Origin: JBGOUJ01 sp041477005
GTDB taxonomy: Bacteria > Acidobacteriota > Terriglobia > Bryobacterales > JACQDG01
NCBI GenBank assembly: GCA_041477005.1
Contig: JBGOUJ010000024.1
Location: forward strand, 1-28,251
DNA length: 28,251 bases
Direction: 5' to 3'
A program made the translations under genes and the position numbers. The notes beneath the pieces are model-generated. The model was not told the origin of the DNA and searched no databases. It worked only from the letters and a program-made list of their open reading frames with translations. This document shows, piece after piece, positions 22,823 through 28,251 of the stretch (position 1 is the first letter of the stretch; every line of letters begins with the position of its first letter).

Positions 22823-22838
22823 TTCAGGAAAACTTCAG
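22823..22838 (+). promoter_or_regulatory. Response-regulator box, rightward copy
   Basis: TTCAG-N6-TTCAG on the plus strand, containing the same 15-nt sequence as the leftward copy without mismatch. It ends 43 nt before the ATG of the regulator stump and about 160 nt before the TonB-dependent-like gene, which it could control. Confidence 0.6.
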
Positions 22839-22881
22839 ATTCCTTTGGTAGCTTTTCTTGGAGGGACGCTCGGGCTAAGCA

Positions 22882-22956
22882 ATGCGGGTTCTGATCGTCG
22901 AGGACGAGAAAAAGATGGCGGAACTCCTCAGGAAGAGGTTGGAGGAAGAAAACTGA
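22882..22956 (+). pseudogene. 24-codon stump of a second response regulator
   Basis: ATG 22882 opens MRVLIVEDEKKMAELLRKRL followed by EEEN and TGA. This is the exact opening of an OmpR-family receiver domain, including the acidic pair E7-D8, and relatives continue straight on from EEEN. After the TGA no further receiver text is found in any frame before the next gene. TTGGAGGGA lies upstream (about 22858-22866). It is a truncated regulator gene, now at most a short leader ORF. Confidence 0.75.
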
Positions 22957-23001
22957 TCCTCGACAGATTGCCCGGGTAGAATCGCAACCCAGAGATCCAG
23001 G

Positions 23002-25587
23002 ATGCGCCACCTTCTCAGTGTCGTATTGATTTTGAGTGCGATTTCGGGCTCTCTTGGCCAATCACCCCCTGGGTCGGTTTCTGTAACAGGTGTCGTCCAA
23101 GACCCGTCGGGTGCGGCCGTTCCGGGGATAAGGGTCGCCCTCAGGCGGGCCGGGGACACGGCACGGCGAGCCACAACGACCGATGAGGCGGGGGCCTTCC
23201 GCTTCGACATTGTGCCGCCGGGAAACTACGAGGTCGAGGTCCAGCAAGAAGGGTTCAAGCCCTCTATATCCCGCATCAGGATCGGATCGCGCGCCCCTGC
23301 GCCGCTCAAGGTAGTCCTCTCCCTGGCCGAACTGCGCCAGGAGGTGACGGTCGATAACCGGGTCGCACAAGTAAACACAGAGACAGCCGATAACCTCGAC
23401 ACCGTGACGCTGGACCGCAAGGCGCTGGAGAACCTGCCTGTCTTTGACCAGGATTTTGTCGGAACGATATCTCGCTTCCTCGATGCCGGGTCTGTCGCGA
23501 CTGGGGGCGTTACGCTGATCGTGGACGGGCTCGAGTCCACCCGCGTGCCGGTGTCGGCCAGCGCAATTCAAGAGGTCAAAATCAATCAGAATCCTTATTC
23601 TGCGGAGTTCTCCCGCCCTGGACGGGGCCGCATCGAGATCATCACCAAGCCTGGCTCCCAGCAGTATCACGGCGCCATCAATTTCCTCTTCCGCGACTAT
23701 CACCTGAATGCCCGTGACCGGTTTGCCGCCACCCGCCCCGTGGAGCAGCGCCGCATTTGTGAAGGGAGCCTCACTGGGCCGGTGGGGAGGAGCAAGACAA
23801 CCTCCTTCCTGATCTCCGCCACTCGCCAGAAAGAGGATCTCCAGGCCGTGGTCTATGCCGTCGGCCCCTCGGGAGCCATTCAGGAAAACGTGCCCACGCC
23901 GCAGAGAAACACCGAAATCTCGGCCAGCGTGAGCCACCAGATCGGCCAGAACCAGCTCATTTCCTTCCGAGGTCTTTACACCGACCGCACCATGCAGAAC
24001 CAAGGCGTGGGCGGATACACTCTGCCGGAAGCGGGCGCAGATTTCGAGGATCGCGAGGACCTTTTCTTTTTCAACCATAGGGGCCTGATCAAGCCTCATC
24101 TGTTGAGCGAATTCCGAATGCTCTTGTTTGGAAGACAGCACACCTCCACGAAGAGTTTGAACCCCGGCCCAAAGATCGCCGTGCTGGATGCTTTCACCGG
24201 GGGCGGTGCGCAAGGCGACCGGCTTCAAACAGAAAATCACGTCACGTTCAACGAGGTCCTTACCTGGAGCGTTGGAAAGCACCAGATCAAAACGGGCATC
24301 AATGTCCCCGATATCAGCCGCCGCGGCCTGGACGACTACACGAATTTCGGTGGCACATATTCGTTCTCCACGATCCAGGATTACCTGCAAAACCGGCCCT
24401 TCTCGTTCGTACGGCAGCAGGGCGACGGGCATCTAGTCTTTCTGGAAAAGGTGATCGGCGGATTCATGCAGGATGATTTTCGGCTCCGGCCGAACCTCAC
24501 CATTTCCGCCGGCCTGCGCTACGATTGGCAGAACTACTTCCACGACAACAACAATTTCTCTCCGCGCCTGTCCTTCGCCTTTGCACCGGGCAAGAGCCGG
24601 AAGACAGTGTTTCGGGGAGGGACCGGTCTCTTCTTCGATCGCACCGGTCCGGGGCCGATATTTGATCTACTGCGCTACGACGGACAACGCTTGAGCCGGT
24701 ACGTGGTCAGCAACCCGGGTTATCCTTACGTCCCAGTCCCAGGCGCAGCACAACCGACCAGCGTGGTTCGGCTGGACCCAACGGTCAAGATTCCCTACAC
24801 GGTTCAGTACGGAATCGGGGTCGAACGACAGTTGCAAAAGTCTACAACGCTGACCGTCAGCTATTTCGGCATTCGAGGCGTGAATCTCTTCCGATCACGG
24901 GATGTAAACGCCCCGCCACCTCCTCTTTACCTGGCACGGCCGAATCCAAATTTCAGTGTCGTCCGCCAAATCGAGGCGTCGGCCGATTTGGAGAGCCATT
25001 CTTTCGAGCTCGCGCTGCGCGGCAACGTCACACGGTTTTTTAACGGCATGATTCAATACACGCTCAGCCGGGCCTATAACAACGTGGGGGGCGGTAACCC
25101 AAACCTGCCGCGAATGACCGGCATCAACACCTTTCCTGCAAACAGCTATGATTTGAGCGGCGAGTGGGCGAGAGCAGAATTCGATCAAAGGCACCGCTTC
25201 AACCTGCTCGCAACCGTTAACCCGGGCAAGTTTTTCAATCTTGGGATCGCTCTTGCGCTTTACTCCGGAGTGCCTTACAGCATCACCACCGGACGTGATG
25301 ACAACCACGATGGCCTGGCGAATGATCGTCCGGCTGGAGCTGCAAGGGACAGCTTACAGGGACCTGGTTATGCTGGTCTGGATCTGCGGTGGTACCGTGA
25401 CTTCTTCTTGGTCAGGTCCAGAAAGGAGAAGGGTCCAACTGTCACATTCGCTCTGGACGCTTTCAACGTGCTCAACCATGTGAACTACGCAGGCTTCGTC
25501 GGCAACCTGAGTTCGCCCTTCTTTGGCCACTCAGTGGCCGCCCTGCCGGCGCGGCGGATGCAGGTTTCGTTACGATTAAAGTTCTGA
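23002..25587 (+). CDS. Oar-like TonB-dependent outer-membrane protein
   Basis: 861 residues. A signal peptide (about 1-19) is followed by a carboxypeptidase-regulatory-like beta domain at about 25-110 (VTGVVQDPSGAAVPGIRVAL, then GAFRFDIVPPGNYEVEV), a plug-like region at about 112-235 (including VTLIVDGLESTRVPVSASAI and GRIEIITKPGS), and a long beta-barrel ending in RRMQVSLRLKF with the terminal Phe used in outer-membrane assembly. Proteins of this layout are abundant in Acidobacteria and are thought to import or bind polymers; the ligand is not predictable. It is somewhat short for the group, which often exceeds 1000 residues. It lies downstream of the regulator stump and may be under the same two-component control. 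The Shine-Dalgarno is weak. Confidence 0.88.
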   Translation: MRHLLSVVLILSAISGSLGQSPPGSVSVTGVVQDPSGAAVPGIRVALRRAGDTARRATTTDEAGAFRFDIVPPGNYEVEVQQEGFKPSISRIRIGSRAPAPLKVVLSLAELRQEVTVDNRVAQVNTETADNLDTVTLDRKALENLPVFDQDFVGTISRFLDAGSVATGGVTLIVDGLESTRVPVSASAIQEVKINQNPYSAEFSRPGRGRIEIITKPGSQQYHGAINFLFRDYHLNARDRFAATRPVEQRRICEGSLTGPVGRSKTTSFLISATRQKEDLQAVVYAVGPSGAIQENVPTPQRNTEISASVSHQIGQNQLISFRGLYTDRTMQNQGVGGYTLPEAGADFEDREDLFFFNHRGLIKPHLLSEFRMLLFGRQHTSTKSLNPGPKIAVLDAFTGGGAQGDRLQTENHVTFNEVLTWSVGKHQIKTGINVPDISRRGLDDYTNFGGTYSFSTIQDYLQNRPFSFVRQQGDGHLVFLEKVIGGFMQDDFRLRPNLTISAGLRYDWQNYFHDNNNFSPRLSFAFAPGKSRKTVFRGGTGLFFDRTGPGPIFDLLRYDGQRLSRYVVSNPGYPYVPVPGAAQPTSVVRLDPTVKIPYTVQYGIGVERQLQKSTTLTVSYFGIRGVNLFRSRDVNAPPPPLYLARPNPNFSVVRQIEASADLESHSFELALRGNVTRFFNGMIQYTLSRAYNNVGGGNPNLPRMTGINTFPANSYDLSGEWARAEFDQRHRFNLLATVNPGKFFNLGIALALYSGVPYSITTGRDDNHDGLANDRPAGAARDSLQGPGYAGLDLRWYRDFFLVRSRKEKGPTVTFALDAFNVLNHVNYAGFVGNLSSPFFGHSVAALPARRMQVSLRLKF

Positions 25588-25621
25588 TCTCCACTGCTGG
25601 GTGACGGTCCACGGTTTGACG

Positions 25622-26725
25622 TCATCCCCAAACTTCCTGGGCGACTTCCAGAATGTGGGCGAGCTTCGCCCATTGCTCGCTTTCGTTCAGCAGGTTTCCC
25701 TCTTCGGTGCTGGCAAACCCGCATTGCGGGCTGAGACACAGTTGATCCGGATCCAGATACTTCCCGGCCAATTGGATTCGCCTCTTGAGATCGTCCTTCG
25801 ATTCCAGTTTTCCCGTCTTGGAGCTCACAAGGCCGAGAACAACCGTCTTGCCCTTGGGCACGAAACGGAGCGGCTCGAAGCCTCCAGCCCGGTCTGTGTC
25901 GTACTCCATGAAGTACCCGTCCACCCCGATCTCGTTGAAGAGAACGTCGGCCACCGGCTCGTATCCACCTTGCGCAATCCAACTGGAGCGGAAATTGCCG
26001 CGGCAGAGATGCGTGGTGATGACCATGTCAGACGGGCGCGCCGAGATTGCCTTATTCATCATGCCGGCGTAGACGAGAGGCAGGCTTTGCGGCTCGTCAC
26101 CGCGGTCTCTGAGCATCTGCCGCTGTTCCGGATCGCATAAGTAGGCCAGATTCACTTCATCGAGCTGAAGGTAACGGCAGCCCGCGCCGGCGAAAGCCCG
26201 AACGGCTTTGCAATAAGCTTCGCCGAGGTCGTGATAGAACTCTTCCATGTCGGGATAAACCGCTTCAGGAACGGCTCCACGGCCCGCCCGAAAATGCAAG
26301 ACGCTGGGAGACGGGATCGTCATTTTGGCGACGGTCTTCGCATGCTCGTGGACAAAGCGGAAGTGATCGATCATCGGATGAGTAGTGAACCCCAGCTTTC
26401 CGGTGACCCTCAGGCCTTTGGCTTGTGTCTCCAAGCCGCCTTGGAACCGGATGCCATGCTCGGACTGAAAGGATTCGACGCCGTCGAGGTGCTCGAGAAA
26501 ATCGAAGTGCCACATGGCGCGACGGAATTCTCCATCGGTAACCGCCTGCAATCCCAAACCCTCTTGTTTGGCGATGACTCTTTGGATCTCGCGGTCTTCG
26601 ACCAATTTCAACGCGGCGTCGGTGATCTCACCTCGCTGGCGCCTCGCGCGAGCTTCCTTGAGGGCTTCCGGGCGCAGGAGGCTGCCGACGTGATCGGCGC
26701 GAAAGGGCGGCTGGGTTCTTCTCAT
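25622..26725 (-). CDS. MetE C-terminal-type cobalamin-independent methyltransferase (YxjG-like)
   Basis: 367 residues from ATG 26725, which is preceded by AGAGGGA at good distance; the longer frame from GTG 26830 has an Arg-rich extension with no family similarity. It corresponds to the catalytic barrel of cobalamin-independent methionine synthase without the N-terminal half, the size of Bacillus YxjG/YxjH. Candidate zinc ligands are H239 and C241 (THLCRGN), E274 (YFMEYD) and C335 (SPQCGF). The N-terminus has PPFRADHVGSLLRP. It likely transfers a methyl group to homocysteine or a related thiol, with methyl donor unknown. Its 3' end faces the TonB-dependent-like gene with 34 nt between them. 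Confidence 0.9.
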   Translation of the reverse strand: MRRTQPPFRADHVGSLLRPEALKEARARRQRGEITDAALKLVEDREIQRVIAKQEGLGLQAVTDGEFRRAMWHFDFLEHLDGVESFQSEHGIRFQGGLETQAKGLRVTGKLGFTTHPMIDHFRFVHEHAKTVAKMTIPSPSVLHFRAGRGAVPEAVYPDMEEFYHDLGEAYCKAVRAFAGAGCRYLQLDEVNLAYLCDPEQRQMLRDRGDEPQSLPLVYAGMMNKAISARPSDMVITTHLCRGNFRSSWIAQGGYEPVADVLFNEIGVDGYFMEYDTDRAGGFEPLRFVPKGKTVVLGLVSSKTGKLESKDDLKRRIQLAGKYLDPDQLCLSPQCGFASTEEGNLLNESEQWAKLAHILEVAQEVWG

Positions 26726-26815
26726 CCGCTGTTCCCTCTCTCGCGGAGGCCGCCTGCAGTCGCGGACCCGCGTTACGACCTGCTTTGCCGGCAGCGGTGA
26801 ACCTGTCACCCGGAC

Positions 26816-26933
26816 CGTCCGCGTAACCACGTTCGCGGAGGAGCAGGCGGAAAACGCGTCTTGGGCCTACTGGCTGAGCCACCCACCGCAGGAACGGATT
26901 GCGGAGCGACTGAGGCAGGAATAGATGGCCGCC
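26816..26933 (+). pseudogene. Decayed second copy of the small gene at 7469
   Basis: The plus strand from GTCCGCGTAACC onward parallels 7483-7600. It translates as VTTFAEEQAENASWAYWLS, then HPPQERIAERLRQE and TAG. Compared with the 7469 gene it lacks two codons (YV before ERLRQE), has a stop where that gene has Tyr, and has no start codon upstream. No nucleotidyltransferase sequence follows; the match fades before 26960. It is therefore a remnant of the same two-gene module 19 kb away. Confidence 0.8.
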
Positions 26934-26964
26934 ATCTGCAGCGGATCATAGCCCCGGTCGCCTC

Positions 26965-28251
26965 TCAATCCCCCACGCTATAGGCGTGCTCGTGCGACTC
27001 CTCGATTCGCCGTGCGCCGTGCAGCCGCGCCAGGTAGGTGTAAACCACGGGCGTCAGGTAAAGTGTAATCAACTGCGAGAAGATTAGTCCGCCGACCACG
27101 CACAACCCCAGCGGGCGGCGGCCTTCTCCGCCGGCGCCGTAGCCGAGTGCGATGGGCAGCGCGCCGAGCAGGGCCGCCATGGTGGTCATCATGATTGGCC
27201 GGAACCGGATCAGGCAACCTTGATAAATCGCGTCCCGCGGCGCTCTGCCCTCGTTCCGCTCGGCGGCCAGCGCGAAGTCGATCTGCATGATGGCGTTCTT
27301 CTTCACGATGCCGACCAGCAGGATCAGGCCGACAAAAGAATAAATGTTCAGCTCCAGGTGGAACAAGTTCAGCGTCAGCAGGGCTCCAAAGCCGGCCGAT
27401 GGGAGGCCCGAGAGAATGGTCAGGGGGTGGATGAAACTTTCATACAGGATTCCCAGCACGATGTAGATAACCAGGATAGCGAGCGCTAGCAGCAGCCACA
27501 AGTTCCTCATGGACTGCCGGAAAGCCTGCGCGGTGCCCTGAAACATAGTCGTGATGCCGGCCGGCAGCTTCCGCGCCGCCTCCTGGATGGAGTTGACTGC
27601 GTCACCCAGCGAGACGTTCGGAGCCAGGTTGAAGGAAAGCGTCACGGCCGGGAGCTGCCCGTAGTGGTTGATGGATTGCGGCCCGACGTGTTGTTCAACC
27701 CGTCCGACGCTCTCGATCGGCACCAGCTTGCCGTCCGCCGACCGAATATAGAGCAGCGAGAGCAAAGAGGGGTCGGATTGGTATTCCCGCTGTACCTCCA
27801 GCAACACCCGGTACTGGTTGTTGTCGGCGTAGATCGTGGAGATCCATCGCGGGCCGTACGCGTCGAAGAGCGCGTTCTCGATCTGTTCCGGGCTCACCTG
27901 CAGAGCGGCGGCCTGATTGCGGTCGATCACCATGTGGACTTCCGGGGCCTTGATCTGCAGGTCGCTGGTCACGTCGAGCAGGCCGGGCAGCTTGGCCATC
28001 TCGCCCTCGAACTCCTGCGCGCTCCGGTAGAGCTCGTCAATGCTTGTTCCCTGGAGGGTGAACTGATACAGGCTCTTGGTCAGGGTGCCACCGATCCGGA
28101 TCGAAGGCGGATTCTGCAGGAAAGCCCGCATGCCCGGGAGTTGGTTGACCTGCGGCCGCAGCTTTTGAATGAGTTCCTCCACCCCCAACTGGCGCTCGGA
28201 CCGCGGCTTCAGGTGCGCGAACATGCGGCCGAAGTTCGGCCCCCCGAGGCT
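26965..28251 (-). CDS. RND efflux pump, C-terminal part (runs off the window)
   Basis: The frame is open to the window edge; the text at the edge, SLGGPNFGRMF, continues without a start, so the 5' end lies beyond 28251. The visible 428 residues hold the second periplasmic loop and TM8-TM12 of an MdtB/MdtC/AcrB-type (HAE1-like) pump. TM10 has GIVKKNAIM with the lysine of the proton relay, unlike the pump at 13867-17028. Other landmarks are YGPRWISTIYADNNQYRVLL and RFRPIMMTTMAALLGALPIAL. It is probably a drug-type exporter; its adaptor and channel genes are not in the window. The stop is 32 nt from the decayed small-gene copy. Confidence 0.93.
   Translation of the reverse strand, partial: SLGGPNFGRMFAHLKPRSERQLGVEELIQKLRPQVNQLPGMRAFLQNPPSIRIGGTLTKSLYQFTLQGTSIDELYRSAQEFEGEMAKLPGLLDVTSDLQIKAPEVHMVIDRNQAAALQVSPEQIENALFDAYGPRWISTIYADNNQYRVLLEVQREYQSDPSLLSLLYIRSADGKLVPIESVGRVEQHVGPQSINHYGQLPAVTLSFNLAPNVSLGDAVNSIQEAARKLPAGITTMFQGTAQAFRQSMRNLWLLLALAILVIYIVLGILYESFIHPLTILSGLPSAGFGALLTLNLFHLELNIYSFVGLILLVGIVKKNAIMQIDFALAAERNEGRAPRDAIYQGCLIRFRPIMMTTMAALLGALPIALGYGAGGEGRRPLGLCVVGGLIFSQLITLYLTPVVYTYLARLHGARRIEESHEHAYSVGD

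Larger units (their letters stand above)
22577..23001. promoter_or_regulatory. Divergent control region with two inverted regulator boxes
   Basis: This 425-nt region separates the two-component operon (leftward) from the TonB-dependent-like gene (rightward). It holds two exact copies of TCAGGAAAACTTCAG in opposite orientation, each about 45-55 nt before a response-regulator start codon, and the 24-codon regulator stump. The middle part (22660-22815) has no gene; a GC-rich inverted repeat (GGCGGGCCCCGCACGGGGCCAG) lies near 22720-22742. Confidence 0.6.

Noticed and set aside
23062..24432. 456-codon minus-strand frame within the TonB-dependent-like gene
   Set aside because: It is the mirror frame of a well-supported gene and has no recognisable domain or ribosome site.
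26726..26830. Longer start (GTG 26830) for the methyltransferase
   Set aside because: The extra 35 residues are Arg-rich, unlike the family, while ATG 26725 has a proper ribosome site and begins at the conserved N-terminus.
1..28251. CRISPR arrays, tRNA/rRNA genes, intact insertion sequences, riboswitches
   Set aside because: Looked for regularly spaced repeats, clover-leaf sequences, transposase motifs and known aptamer cores; none seen by eye. Weak or unusual cases could be missed without a search program.

Overview
The window reads as a chromosomal segment of a GC-rich Gram-negative bacterium, most likely an acidobacterium of the Solibacter/Bryobacterales type. Two features point there: the secreted collagen-like protein at 997-3168 opens with the 'NAATG..S.I.vaaRGSIVSIYG' domain typical of Solibacter surface proteins (TIGR03437-like), and 23002-25587 encodes an Oar-like TonB-dependent protein with an N-terminal carboxypeptidase-regulatory domain, a family greatly expanded in Acidobacteria. 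This placement is inference; there is no rRNA or other marker gene here.

Layout. 1-996: no intact gene; it holds a C-terminal gene fragment and one copy (A) of a ~170-bp diverged repeat. 997-3168 (-): chimeric collagen/CBM-like secreted protein. 3169-4113: regulatory dyads, repeat copy B and a perfect palindrome. 4114-4845 (+): orphan OmpR-type response regulator. 4868-5896 (-): MDR-family oxidoreductase, divergent from an xdhC-mocA molybdenum-cofactor pair (5954-7401, +). 7469-8072 (+): a small helical protein plus a MNT-type nucleotidyltransferase interrupted by an in-frame amber codon. 8167-9855 (+): secreted protein built of 34-residue helical repeats.

9903-22576 is a 12.7-kb block in which every gene is on the minus strand. 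In transcription order: CusR/CusS-like two-component system, LamG-like secreted protein, DUF1259 protein, TolC-RND-MFP tripartite efflux pump, second DUF1259 protein, beta-propeller protein, ChrB-C-like protein. ATGA overlaps, short gaps and strong Shine-Dalgarno sites support co-expression of parts of it. I read it as a metal/oxyanion or toxic-compound response and efflux locus; the substrate is not visible. The pump lacks the TM10 lysine of AcrB-type pumps, and one of the two DUF1259 proteins has lost the histidines of its N-terminal half.

22577-23001 is a divergent control region. It carries two exact, inverted copies of a 15-nt box and a 24-codon stump of a second response regulator, followed by the TonB-dependent-like gene. 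The right end has a MetE-like methyltransferase (25622-26725, -), a decayed second copy of the small protein from 7469, and the 3' part of a second, canonical RND pump (26965 to the window edge, -).

Several pieces of gene decay (two nonsense-type lesions, a response-regulator stump, an orphan PEP-CTERM-like tail, frameshifted repeat copies) suggest a region that has been rearranged repeatedly. No tRNA, rRNA, CRISPR array or intact insertion sequence was seen.
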